NCBI RefSeq assembly: GCF_001428845.1
Contig: NZ_LMIU01000001.1
Location: 682,984 to 746,983 of the forward strand
Source: Achromobacter sp. Root83
GTDB taxonomy: Bacteria > Pseudomonadota > Gammaproteobacteria > Burkholderiales > Burkholderiaceae_B
Direction: 5' to 3'
DNA length: 64,000 nucleotides
Part shown: one piece after another, positions 16,812 to 25,044 of the stretch
Layout of the letters: every line of letters begins with the position of its first letter
Position numbering within the stretch: the first letter of the stretch is position 1
Notes under the pieces: model-generated
The model's database searches: none
The model's input: only the letters and a program-made list of their open reading frames with translations
Told to the model about the DNA's origin: nothing
Translations under genes and position numbers: made by a program

Positions 16812-19238
16812 ATGATTAGTCATATTGACATAGCAAACTTTGGTAGTTTCCAAGGTCTAGATTGGAAAAATTCCGTTAGAGACGACGGAAGAAACGTCAA
16901 GCTCTTCCATCGTTTGAATATCCTCTACGGACGCAACTACTCCGGCAAGACAACGCTCTCCCGCGTCTTCCGTTCGTTGGAGACTCGTAAGCTCCCGTTG
17001 AACTATGTGGGCTCGTCATTCACTGTGACAGGTGACAAGGGGGTGGCAACCCATTCTGACCTGGCCACTCACAACTACGACGTTCGGGTCTATAACCGCG
17101 ACTTCGTAACCGACAATCTGAGCTTCCTCGTTAATCAGGAAATCGGTGGTGTCATCAAGACGTTCGCCATCGTCGGTGAGCATAATAAGGAACTTGACGA
17201 AGCTATTGCCGCCATTGAGACGAAACTTGGCAGCATTGAAGGAAAATCCGGACTGCACTTTGATTTGGAAGCTAAGAGGAAAGAGCGCGATCGCACTACG
17301 TCTAGCTATGGCACTACGGCAAGTGGTCTGGAGAGAAAGCTGCGTTCACATGCTGCGGAGAAAATAAAAAAGAACCGTGAGTATGGCTCCGCTGTCTACA
17401 ACATTGACCACATCAAACGCGATATTGCCTCCATTAAGAACGCAGGTTTTGTCGCGCTGACCACCGAGGGGCAAGCAAGCAAACTTAACTTGCTCAGGCA
17501 GGAGGCCCTGCCGGAAATTACTGGCACCCTAAACATCACCCTCAAACTGGCGTCTCTAACGGCCACTGCCGAACCGCTGCTGTCCAAGACGATAGCCCCG
17601 ACAAAGGCGATTGAAGAGTTGCTCAAAGACAGCGCCTTGCAGCTCTGGGTCAAGCAGGGCATGGGTCATCATCGGGAAAAACGGAGCACATGTGCTTTCT
17701 GCCGCCAGGATCTGCCGCACGATCTATGGCAGGTGCTTGATGAGCACTTCAGCAAAGAGTCAGGCGAGTTGGAAACGGCCTTGGACGCGGCTATCACATC
17801 AGTTGCGGAAGAGATGGGCACCATAGCGGGGCTCAACGCTTTCACAGGTGCACAGTTCTACGCTGACGAACGCATCGCGTTTGAAGCAAACAGTAAAGCG
17901 CTATCCGAGGCTCTGGCCGTCTATAAATCGGACTTGGAAACCCTTAAAAAATCGCTTGGAGCTCGGAAAGACAACCTGTTCCTGCATGTGTCTTTGAAGC
18001 CACCTTCGCATGACGTAAAGAAAATAGGGAAGCTTGTTGATGACATTAATGCGCTGATCGTCACGAGCAATGGCAAAACCGCCACCCTGGAAAGGGACAA
18101 GACCGCTGCCCGGGATGCACTTCGCCTAACTGACGTATCCGCATTTGCTGATGCAATCACCTACGACAAGGAACTTAACCGTATAGAAACCCTGAAGGCG
18201 GAGGCCGACACGGCAGCTACGGCCTACAACGATGCGGAGAAGGAGATTCGTGACGCCGAGGCAGAAATTCTGGCTTTCAGAGCAAAGCAGAAGGACGAGC
18301 GAAAGGGCGCAGAGCGGGTCAACTCCCTACTTAACAATTTTTTTGGCCATGACGGTATCAAGTTAGAAGCCCGTGACGGTACCGACGAGGCCACGGTCAA
18401 GTTTGAGATCACACGAGACGGGAAGGCTGCGTACAACCTTAGTGAAGGCGAGTGCAGTCTTATAGCATTTTGTTACTTTATGGCAAAGCTTGAAGAGCCG
18501 GAAAGTAAGGGCAAAGACTTGATCATCTACATTGATGATCCAATCTCAAGCTTAGACGGCAATCACATCTTCTTCATGTTCAGCTTAATTGAGAGCCTGA
18601 TAGCTAAACCTATCAAGAACGCTGGCCAGTCAAACTCGTATCGCTACAAGCAACTCTTCATCTCCACCCATAACCTGGACTTCCTGAAATACCTTAAGCG
18701 GCTTTCCATTCCGACCAAGAAAATTACGGCCGGAGAAGGTAAAACCAGGAGTGTTAGCGATCATGAGCACTTCATGATTGAACGTAATGGGGCGTCAAGC
18801 AATATCCTGCTGATGCCGTCCTATCTCAAAGACTACATTACCGAATTTCACTATCTTTTCCACCAAATCTACAAGTGCAGAGATCAAGCTGCGGCTGTAG
18901 ATAATCACGAGCCTTTCTTCGGATTTGGCAACAATCTGCGCAAATTTTTGGAAGCATTCCTGTTCTTTAAGTTTCCATATCACGACGATAAAAATGATGC
19001 CTTTGAACGAATAAAGAAATTTTTCGGCGAAGAAGAAGATGCTGCGGTTGCCCTCGTCAATCGTCTCAATAATGAGTTTTCTCACCTTGAAGCAGTCCCT
19101 GATCGGGGCTTCAAGCCGGTAGAAATTCCGGAAATCGCCAAGGTTGCAAAGTATGTTTTGGACAAAATTTATGCAGCTGACAATATACAGTACAACGCGT
19201 TGCTAAAGAGCATTGGCGAGCCTGAACGGGTGGACTAA
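16812..19238 (+). CDS. RloC/PrrC-like ABC-ATPase, candidate anticodon nuclease
   Basis: 808 residues, AAA_13-type. Seen: Walker A GRNYSGKTT (Lys46); long coiled coils either side of a Rad50-like zinc hook C294-A-F-C297; ABC signature LSEGE (543-547); Walker B IIYIDDPISSLD (Asp575-Asp576); and a C-terminal R710-KFL-E714 with H758 in NNEFSH. R-x3-E plus a distal His is the catalytic pattern known for PrrC/RloC tRNA anticodon nucleases, and the zinc hook distinguishes RloC from PrrC. Such proteins cleave a tRNA anticodon loop upon DNA damage or phage attack. RloC genes often sit with type I or III restriction genes; here the neighbour is an Mrr-type nuclease. Family is fairly clear; nuclease activity is inferred. 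Confidence 0.82.
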   Translation: MISHIDIANFGSFQGLDWKNSVRDDGRNVKLFHRLNILYGRNYSGKTTLSRVFRSLETRKLPLNYVGSSFTVTGDKGVATHSDLATHNYDVRVYNRDFVTDNLSFLVNQEIGGVIKTFAIVGEHNKELDEAIAAIETKLGSIEGKSGLHFDLEAKRKERDRTTSSYGTTASGLERKLRSHAAEKIKKNREYGSAVYNIDHIKRDIASIKNAGFVALTTEGQASKLNLLRQEALPEITGTLNITLKLASLTATAEPLLSKTIAPTKAIEELLKDSALQLWVKQGMGHHREKRSTCAFCRQDLPHDLWQVLDEHFSKESGELETALDAAITSVAEEMGTIAGLNAFTGAQFYADERIAFEANSKALSEALAVYKSDLETLKKSLGARKDNLFLHVSLKPPSHDVKKIGKLVDDINALIVTSNGKTATLERDKTAARDALRLTDVSAFADAITYDKELNRIETLKAEADTAATAYNDAEKEIRDAEAEILAFRAKQKDERKGAERVNSLLNNFFGHDGIKLEARDGTDEATVKFEITRDGKAAYNLSEGECSLIAFCYFMAKLEEPESKGKDLIIYIDDPISSLDGNHIFFMFSLIESLIAKPIKNAGQSNSYRYKQLFISTHNLDFLKYLKRLSIPTKKITAGEGKTRSVSDHEHFMIERNGASSNILLMPSYLKDYITEFHYLFHQIYKCRDQAAAVDNHEPFFGFGNNLRKFLEAFLFFKFPYHDDKNDAFERIKKFFGEEEDAAVALVNRLNNEFSHLEAVPDRGFKPVEIPEIAKVAKYVLDKIYAADNIQYNALLKSIGEPERVD

Positions 19239-19636
19239 TGCGGCAATAAAATGCCAAGCTGCAGTTTCGTAGTTGGTGGTGCTTGGAATTGCAGTCTGCC
19301 GCCTTTATTCGCGTGCGATGAGTAGTCTGTCATGATACCGGCACGAAAGGCCGCTGCCGCTGCAAAGCCGACGTAAGCGGACGTCAACGCGATAGCCGGC
19401 TCCCGGAGAGAAGCGGACATTCTTGGGGGATCCGAAATGTCCAGCTCCGCGGGCCCCTATTGCCCACCGCCGGCTATCGGAATGGGTCTGGCCAGCCTAT
19501 TTACTCGGGAAAATACCACTTCTACCGGGGGGGCTCTATCGTGGGAAATATAAATTCCGCCCGTTATCAAAGCTTTATCTTACTACTTTGTCAGAATAGA
19601 TATATTTTTAAATGCTAACCCAACATCATTTTTTCC
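19239..19636. other. Long intergenic region inside the defence island
   Basis: No supported gene in about 400 bases. It contains an 11-bp perfect inverted repeat (CGATAGCCGGC at 19390-19400, GCCGGCTATCG at 19469-19479, 68 bases apart), then an AT-rich stretch from about 19,550 to the TIR-like start that probably holds its promoter. The GC-rich first half contrasts with the AT-rich second half, which suggests a junction between segments of different origin. Confidence 0.4.
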
Positions 19637-20578
19637 ATGAAAACTAGCCTTTTTATCTCGTATGCTTGGACGTCGGATCCTCATCGTGCGTGGGTTAGGC
19701 TGCTAGTAAATCAATTTAGACTACTTGGTTATACAGTACAGATCGATGCGGCTGTAGAATATGGATCCAATCTAAACAGTTTCATGAGAGAACTGACAGC
19801 GGCCGATCACGTACTGCTAATTGCAGACGATAATTACGTTACCCGGGCCGACGAGATGCCCAATTCGGGTGTTGGTATCGAAAACCGTTGGATCAGAAGC
19901 GTATTCAAAGAAAAGCCAATCTCATGGCTTTCCGCTCTTTTCGTAAACAATCCTAAATATAGGTTGCCAGCTTGGTTAGTGGATGAAAATCCCAAGGGAT
20001 TCGACTTCAATTCTTACGTGGACAGGAGCGACTTTCCCGGGGTTGATCAGATAGAAAGTCTTTGGCGGTGGGTGGAGGGATTGCCGGCTGACAAAGCGCA
20101 TGCGCTCCCAGCTTCAGTGCTACTTGAACGCATTGCTCGCATTGAGCGAATTGATGCCATGCGTGATCCATCAAACTATGCTAACCCTGCGCTGGCAGAT
20201 CGAGTGACCTTTCGCCACCGTGACCACAATGCGTACACATTGGGTCACGGGGAATACGAGTTCAAGTTAGCGTTCAGCGATCATGGTGACGATAGCGTTT
20301 ATATATACAGAGACCATGGCCTCCACGCCGTTGGGCTTATCACCGCACGTGATTTCGATCGGCACACCGTTGATATATTTTTGAGACCCGGGAGAACCGA
20401 GAAACCGCGTGTGGGCCAAAGTGTCGTAGTGATGAACTCCTTTGGAGCTTTGTGCATCATCGAAATTGAAGGGGTGCAGCGTGAGACCAATGCGGCCAAA
20501 TTCGTTCCGGGAGAGGTAACTTTTCGATATGAGATTCTGATTGACCTGCTCCCCGTGAATAGTACGAAATCGACGTAG
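19637..20578 (+). CDS. TIR/SEFIR-like domain protein of the defence island
   Basis: 313 residues. The first 140 look like a TIR- or SEFIR-type domain: SLFISYAWTSDPHRAWVRLL, then VQIDAAVEYGSNLNSFMREL, DHVLLIADDNYVTRAD and an ENRWIRSVF segment. Bacterial TIR proteins commonly deplete NAD or make a nucleotide signal during phage infection; SEFIR proteins are related. Residues 180-313 form a second beta-rich domain I do not recognise (DHNAYTLGHGEYEFKLAF, GQSVVVMNSFGALCIIEIEG). GC content is low. It stands 400 bases after the RloC-like gene and just before IS relics. Assignment rests on motif pattern only. Confidence 0.65.
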   Translation: MKTSLFISYAWTSDPHRAWVRLLVNQFRLLGYTVQIDAAVEYGSNLNSFMRELTAADHVLLIADDNYVTRADEMPNSGVGIENRWIRSVFKEKPISWLSALFVNNPKYRLPAWLVDENPKGFDFNSYVDRSDFPGVDQIESLWRWVEGLPADKAHALPASVLLERIARIERIDAMRDPSNYANPALADRVTFRHRDHNAYTLGHGEYEFKLAFSDHGDDSVYIYRDHGLHAVGLITARDFDRHTVDIFLRPGRTEKPRVGQSVVVMNSFGALCIIEIEGVQRETNAAKFVPGEVTFRYEILIDLLPVNSTKST

Positions 20579-20601
20579 AGTCCATTCTCAAAGGAATCGC
20601 A

Positions 20602-20810
20602 ATGAAAAAAGCGATCGCGGAAGCTAAAATCATCGGCGTACTCAAGGAGGCCGATGGGGGGCCAAGCCTGCTGAACTGTGTCGCAAGCACGGGACGGCGT
20701 ACTACAAATGGAATGCGAAGTTCGGCGGCATGACGGTGTCGGAGGCTCAGCGCCTAAAGGAGCTAGAGCAGGAGAACAACAAGCTCATGAAGCTGTTAGC
20801 CGAGTACCGA
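20602..20810 (+). pseudogene. Frameshifted relic of an IS3-family orfA (transposase helper)
   Basis: The ATG at 20602 begins an orfA-like N-terminus (MKKAIAEAKIIGVLKEADGG). At the G-run near 20,656 the matching frame shifts by one base: the continuation AKPAELCRKHG, YYKWNAKFGGMTVSEAQRL, LKELEQENNKLMKLLAEY lies in another frame. Four residues usual between the HTH helices appear to be missing. Similarity ends near 20,810, and no orfB with DDE residues follows. This is a dead insertion-sequence fragment marking past mobility on the right side of the defence genes. Confidence 0.75.
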
Positions 20811-20954
20811 CGTGTAGAGAAAATGAAGGCGCGCTGCCCGAATCTGGACAGTCTGTCAGATCAATTTTGCGAAAACTTGGGTTGGAAGTTTTGGCTGTTG
20901 GATCGAATTTCGGAAGGGTTTTTATAATACTTTGAGAGATAAAAGCGCGGACAG

Positions 20955-21530
20955 CTATGTGGAACTAGGGCGGTGAAACCTAGCCGAGGCTCTACCTGCC
21001 TCTAGTAGTGCTTGAAATGCCTCTCCAATAACCTGCTCCGTTTCTTGAATTTGAATGAGAACCAGCTTCAGGGCTTGTATTATCTCCTCCTCGTTGGCTG
21101 AGTCTGGAAGTTCTCCTAGAAACTGAGACATGCTTCTTAAGCGGTTAACTTGAGCAAATGCCGCAGCTAGTCGATTGCTAACGACTTCATTGAAAAGGTC
21201 TGCTTTGTCCAGGAACTGAGATGGAAATTCAAGGGTTATCAAAGAGGCCTTGAATGCCAATTCCTTTCGTCCTGTTTGATTGTCGAGTACTTTCAATAGG
21301 AAAGTAGTATCTTCGCCACCAGGGGGAACAACTAGGCTCCGGAATTTGGCAATCTCCAACTGGGCTGCACCTACCGGTACTGTCATGATCTGAGCGATAA
21401 GTCGTCTAGCCGCTCGTCGCTCCCGGCGTCTGCAGTATCGATCAACGAGCCAAATCCCCAAGGCGGTTAAGGCGGCAAAAGCAGTCCAATCTATTTTTGA
21501 TCCTTCGCAGATCAGCATAGGTACTTCCAT
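20955..21530 (-). CDS. Hypothetical membrane-anchored protein
   Basis: 191 residues, not recognised. A single N-terminal hydrophobic segment (about residues 14-30, WTAFAALTALGIWLVDR) is followed by a basic patch (YCRRRERRAARR), typical of an inward-facing anchor, then a helical soluble domain. Start may be 21530 or the ATG at 21518, which has GGAAGT upstream. It lies on the minus strand beyond the IS relic, in the same accessory segment. Confidence 0.6.
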   Translation of the reverse strand: MEVPMLICEGSKIDWTAFAALTALGIWLVDRYCRRRERRAARRLIAQIMTVPVGAAQLEIAKFRSLVVPPGGEDTTFLLKVLDNQTGRKELAFKASLITLEFPSQFLDKADLFNEVVSNRLAAAFAQVNRLRSMSQFLGELPDSANEEEIIQALKLVLIQIQETEQVIGEAFQALLEAGRASARFHRPSST

Positions 21531-21607
21531 CGTGTTGGTTGGAAAGGGTCTTAGTCGACGCCCGCTTTGGGTTTGTCAGCCACCTGCTGTTGACGTATTA
21601 CATGGCG

Positions 21608-21636
21608 CAGGCCGGCATCCTTGAGATCCCGGCCTG
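21608..21636. terminator. GC-rich hairpin after the 103-residue gene
   Basis: CAGGCCGG and CCGGCCTG are separated by 13 bases, between two minus-strand genes. No T-run follows on either strand, so factor-independent termination is doubtful. Confidence 0.35.
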
Positions 21637-21650
21637 TGTGATGAAGCGTT

Positions 21651-21962
21651 TTAGTGGCTGGGTTTTGGTGTTGCTACGGACCTAAAGTTCAGCTGTGTCC
21701 CATCAAGTGCGGATCCGACAAGATCCGCGAGATGATCACACAGGCTCTCCACTCCACCTATCAAGTTAGAGACAACCCACGCATCCAGCGGTTGTGCGCC
21801 AGTGGCATCCGGTTCAGTAGCACTATTGCCCACAATTCGAGCAATCGCCCAAATCCCCTGGCAAGCCCGCTCCATCTTCCGCAAATCATTAAGGCGAACG
21901 GTGCCATGCTCCGGATCATCCGGCAAAGCCCAGCGGTCGTAGGTATTAGGGTGGTCATTCAT
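21651..21962 (-). CDS. Small hypothetical protein
   Basis: 103 residues, not recognised. The start has a strong ribosome site (AGGAGG about 8 bases upstream), which supports real translation. The sequence opens with a hydrophilic, Asp/Pro-rich segment (DRWALPDDPEHGTVRL), then a helical region with KMERACQGIWAIARI and VVSNLIGGVESLCDHLADLV. No membrane segment or signal peptide. It is the last gene before the island's right-hand intergenic region. Confidence 0.6.
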   Translation of the reverse strand: MNDHPNTYDRWALPDDPEHGTVRLNDLRKMERACQGIWAIARIVGNSATEPDATGAQPLDAWVVSNLIGGVESLCDHLADLVGSALDGTQLNFRSVATPKPSH

Positions 21963-22284
21963 CGCAGCCTCCTTTGTCGTCAGACCCGCTTCCCGCTGTC
22001 ATTCGGGGTGGGCGGGCGCAAGGCCGGGTGACAGACCGGTGACAAAAGAAACCGGCGCACGCAAGCGTGCCCCAGCCAAGGCCCGCCCATAGCAGGGACG
22101 TGCTTCGGCCTACGGACGCAAAAATGCCGCTGTTGCAGCGGCTGTCCGCCTTTTGTCATTTCCGGCTGTCAATCCGGACGGTCATTGGTGTGACCGCAGC
22201 GCAAGTATAAGGCGTACAGCTTGGGAGGTAGCAATGACGCGTAGTGGCAATTTCGTCTCTGTCGAGACGATAACGCACAAAACA
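21963..22284. other. Intergenic region with small hairpins
   Basis: No gene seen. It contains a perfect 7-bp hairpin (GCCGCTG, loop TTG, CAGCGGC) at 22126-22142 and a shorter CACGC/GCGTG hairpin near 22,058-22,067. It probably includes the promoter of the 103-residue gene on the minus strand. It may be the right boundary of the accessory region; no tRNA or attachment repeat was found. Confidence 0.4.
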
Positions 22285-22308
22285 TAAAGGGCCGCGAACG
22301 GCCCTTTA
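22285..22308 (-). terminator. Terminator of the methyltransferase gene
   Basis: A near-perfect hairpin (AAAGGGCCG, loop CGAA, CGGCCCTTT, extended by a closing T-A pair) lies 8 bases after the methyltransferase stop. On the minus strand it ends in TTTATGTTTTG, a T-rich tail as expected for intrinsic termination. Confidence 0.8.
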
Positions 22309-22315
22309 TCTGCGG

Positions 22316-23164
22316 CTATGCCACCTGCGGCACAAAAAACCGCTCCCTCAATTCCTGCAACCCAATTCGATCCAACATCTCCGTCAACCGTTCCGCAGGC
22401 TTCCTCGTCGGCAGATTTTTATACTGCGCGATGATCAGCTCATTCTTCATCGAATGCTCCCACCCGACCAGCTCAGTGACACTGATCTGATACCCATGCG
22501 CCTCAAGCTGCAGACACCGCAGCACATTCGTAATCTGGCTCCCAAACTCCCGCGTATGCAGCGGATGCCGCCAAATCTCCGCCAGCGGATCAGCCAGAGC
22601 CTTTGCCTTATTCTTCCTCAGCACCGAAGCCACCTCAGCCTGGCAGCAAGGCACCACCACGATGTACTTGGCCCTCTTCTCCAACGCAAAATGAATCGCG
22701 TCGTCGGTGGCGGTATTGCAGGCGTGCAGGGCAGTCACGACATCGATGGACTCAGGCAGTTTGTCCGAGGTAATGGACTCAGCCACCGACAGGTTCAGAA
22801 ACGACATGCCGTCAAACCCCAGGCGCTTGGCCAGTTCCTCTGACGACTTCACCAGTTCTTCTCGGGTCTCAATCCCATAGATATGCGACCCATTCTTCAG
22901 CGCCTCCGGCTGTTCCTTGAAGAACAGGTCATACAGAATGAAGCCCAGATACGACTTCCCCGCGCCGTGGTCGGCGAGGGTAACAGCGCCGCGTTGTTCC
23001 TGAACGTCCTTAAGCAACGGCTCGATGAACTGAAACAGGTGATAAACCTGCTTCAGCTTACGGCGGCTGTCCTGGTTCATCTTGCCGTCGCGGGTCAGGA
23101 TGTGCAGGGCCTTGAGCAGTTCTATTGACTGGCCGGGGCGGATGTCGTGGGTTTTTTCGGACAT
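22316..23164 (-). CDS. SAM-dependent methyltransferase (Methyltransf_32-like)
   Basis: 282 residues. The SAM-binding motif I region is TLADHGAGKSYLGFILYD, followed by HIYGIETREELV. SIDVVTALHACNTATDDAI and YIVVVPCCQAEVA form the later Rossmann strands, with the His/Cys pattern typical of the Methyltransf_32 family. The substrate is unknown; related proteins are conserved single genes of unclear role. It has its own terminator and no operon partners. Confidence 0.8.
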   Translation of the reverse strand: MSEKTHDIRPGQSIELLKALHILTRDGKMNQDSRRKLKQVYHLFQFIEPLLKDVQEQRGAVTLADHGAGKSYLGFILYDLFFKEQPEALKNGSHIYGIETREELVKSSEELAKRLGFDGMSFLNLSVAESITSDKLPESIDVVTALHACNTATDDAIHFALEKRAKYIVVVPCCQAEVASVLRKNKAKALADPLAEIWRHPLHTREFGSQITNVLRCLQLEAHGYQISVTELVGWEHSMKNELIIAQYKNLPTRKPAERLTEMLDRIGLQELRERFFVPQVA

Positions 23165-23306
23165 GGGGAAGGCAATGCGCCCCGCTAATAGGGGCGGGGC
23201 GCAGGGGAAGGCGGAAAGTGGCAGTTTAACTCTTCCCCGCGGAAGGGCAGTCCCGGCGGCGGGTGTCGGACGCGTAAGGAGTGGGACCGGATGCGCCGTG
23301 GCGGCG

Positions 23307-23582
23307 CTATGGCGTGCCGCCGTATTCCTGTTCGCTGCGCGCAGCGCCTGGGCATTGCGCGTCTAGCGATGCGCGGTAGGCGACGCAGCCTCGCATGAAC
23401 TGAGGCCAGGCGGGCACGATGGGCGGTTTGCCTGCTTGCTCGGGCAGCAGATCCCATAGCTGAGGGTGGTGCCAACAGAGGTCGTGGCCGGTGGCGTCGC
23501 GGTGGGCGCGCACGCCAGCGCGCAGTTTCTTGACTTCGCTGATGAGCTGCTCGCGCGTCATGGCATCAAGGTCATGGTCCAT
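23307..23582 (-). CDS. Small conserved hypothetical protein
   Basis: 91 residues from the ATG at 23582 (MDHDLDAMTREQLISEVKKL). A longer reading is possible but has no support upstream. The N-terminal helix is followed by a segment rich in Trp, His and Pro (GHDLCWHHPQLWDLLPEQ) and PAWPQFMRGCVAYRASLD. I recognise no domain but the pattern looks conserved and folded. It lies between the methyltransferase gene and the CMD operon. Confidence 0.6.
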   Translation of the reverse strand: MDHDLDAMTREQLISEVKKLRAGVRAHRDATGHDLCWHHPQLWDLLPEQAGKPPIVPAWPQFMRGCVAYRASLDAQCPGAARSEQEYGGTP

Positions 23583-23699
23583 GGCTGGGCTCCGTGTCTT
23601 GTTCGCGGGGGGGGCTGCCGTGGCGGGCCGAAAGAGGGAGGCGCGGAGGGCGGCAGGGTGGCGGGCGGCGAGGTGGCCGCCGAGGCCAGTGTACGGCGA

Positions 23700-23802
23700 T
23701 GCTTGCGGTGTCAGGAACACCCGCTGTGCCTGGTCAGGGACGGTGTCCGACACCCGCGACCGTGCTTGCAGAGCGACGATGGACTTGTACGGGTGTCAGA
23801 CA
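23700..23802. repeat. Short GTGTC-type inverted repeats
   Basis: Several small palindromic copies based on GTGTCxGACAC occur here: a divergent copy near 23,704, GGTGTCCGACACC near 23,740 and GGTGTCAGACACC near 23,792. This looks like an interspersed intergenic repeat rather than a gene. Function unknown. Confidence 0.45.
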
Positions 23803-23826
23803 CCTGGGGCCTGACGCGGCCCCAGG
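23803..23826 (-). terminator. Hairpin at the end of the ABC-transporter/CMD operon
   Basis: CCTGGGGCC (23803-23811) and GGCCCCAGG (23818-23826) form a perfect 9-bp stem with a 6-base loop, 18 bases after the CMD gene stop. There is no T-run, so it may act as an RNA 3' stabiliser or rho-assisted end. Confidence 0.5.
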
Positions 23827-23844
23827 GCAGGGAAAATGTAGGTG

Positions 23845-25020
23845 TCAGCCAGCAACGACGAACACCGGCTCGCCCAAATTCAACATCAACCGATTCGCCC
23901 AAGCGAAGATGGCGTCCGAATGCAGCAGATCCAGCACTTCGCCCTCGCTCAACCCGGCATCCTTCAACGCCTGGATGCTGTTCGCGTTCACATCCGCCTG
24001 GGCTTCCGTGATCTGGATCGAGAACTGCCCAATCGCCAGTTCGCGCGCCGTCGTTCCCGCCGTGTAGGGGTCTTCAAACACCTGCGCGATCACTTCATTG
24101 CGCTTGGCCAGTTGCTCGAATCGCTGCGCATGGACCGACGCGCAGTAGACGCAGCCGTTCACGCGCGACACAACCGTCGAACCCAGTTCACGTTCCGCGC
24201 GCGACAGACCGCCCGGCGCGTACATGATGGCGTTGAAGGCCGTGGAGCGCTGGCGCAGGATTTCCGCTTGGTGGACCAGGAACAGGTAGTAGTCCGAGAC
24301 CTTGGCCTTGGGGTGGCTTTCTTCCAGGACGGCGATCTGTTCGGGCGTGGCGGTGTCGACGTTGACGACGTCCAGCCAGGCCTTCCACTCCAGCACTTCG
24401 TTGGTGAAGCCGTGGGCCTTGATGACGGCGCCGGGCTCGGTGGCCGCGGTGTTGGGCTCGTAGGGCGTGGGCGGGACGGCCGCCTGGCGGGCGGGTTGGC
24501 CGTCCAGGTCTTTCATGGCCACCAGGCCGGCGACGAGGCGGGTCTGGTAGGACAGGAAGGCGATCAGTTGCGACAGGGTGACGACGGCGGGCGTGGAGAC
24601 GCCGGCGGCGGGCAGGGTTTTTAGCGCGGCTTCGTCGCCTTCGACCGGGTTTTCGATCAGCTTGCGCGTGAATTCCAGGATGGCGGCCAAGCGCGGGGTG
24701 GAGGCGTCTGACGGCTTCCCGGATTCCGCAACCGCGATGTCGGCGGGGGCTGCGTCCGCTTCCGCCAAGCGTGCGCGGTAGTGCGAAGCCAGCAGCGGCG
24801 ACGGGCTGATGCGGGTGGCGTACAGCGCGACCAGCAGGCGCTCGGCCACGGAGAGGCCGGGCAGGGCGGGGTCGAAGAGGGCGTCGTAGCTGCCTTGGGT
24901 GGCGGCGGCGACTTTTTCGCGTTGGTGGCGGACCTCGAAGGTCTTGCTGCCGGGCGTCAGGCCGACGAGCTTGTCGACCAGATCATTGGCGGCGTCATAG
25001 ACGATGGGTTGTTGTGCCAT
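23845..25020 (-). CDS. Two-domain CMD / alkylhydroperoxidase-like protein
   Basis: 391 residues made of two CMD-like halves. The N-terminal half (about 1-185) is a CMD domain without CxxC (LSVAERLLVALYATRISPSP). The C-terminal half (about 200-391) has the AhpD-type C-x2-C-x3-H motif in NGCVYCASVHAQRF. The halves resemble two separate small proteins (CMD_Avi_7170 and peroxidase_Avi_7169 types, from memory) that elsewhere accompany peptide-type ABC transporters, so this is probably a natural fusion. A redox or peroxide-reducing role is expected from the CxxC half. Last gene of the operon. Confidence 0.85.
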   Translation of the reverse strand: MAQQPIVYDAANDLVDKLVGLTPGSKTFEVRHQREKVAAATQGSYDALFDPALPGLSVAERLLVALYATRISPSPLLASHYRARLAEADAAPADIAVAESGKPSDASTPRLAAILEFTRKLIENPVEGDEAALKTLPAAGVSTPAVVTLSQLIAFLSYQTRLVAGLVAMKDLDGQPARQAAVPPTPYEPNTAATEPGAVIKAHGFTNEVLEWKAWLDVVNVDTATPEQIAVLEESHPKAKVSDYYLFLVHQAEILRQRSTAFNAIMYAPGGLSRAERELGSTVVSRVNGCVYCASVHAQRFEQLAKRNEVIAQVFEDPYTAGTTARELAIGQFSIQITEAQADVNANSIQALKDAGLSEGEVLDLLHSDAIFAWANRLMLNLGEPVFVVAG

Positions 25021-25044
25021 GGGGATGTTCTCCTTGGTGTCTGG

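Noticed and set aside
19235..19420. A 61-codon minus-strand frame after the RloC-like gene
   Set aside because: No ribosome site, overlaps the stop of a real gene, and composition is not protein-like.
15013..20578. Type I restriction-modification system around the RloC-like gene
   Set aside because: No HsdM methyltransferase or HsdS specificity genes are present; the nearby methyltransferase at 22316 has a different family pattern and lies outside the cluster.
20678..20935. Short open frames overlapping the IS3 relic as separate genes
   Set aside because: Their matching parts are the second half of a frameshifted orfA; the remaining sequence shows no homology or ribosome site.
21963..22284. 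tRNA or attachment site at the island's right edge
   Set aside because: No cloverleaf with anticodon arm and CCA-like end could be drawn; only simple hairpins are present.
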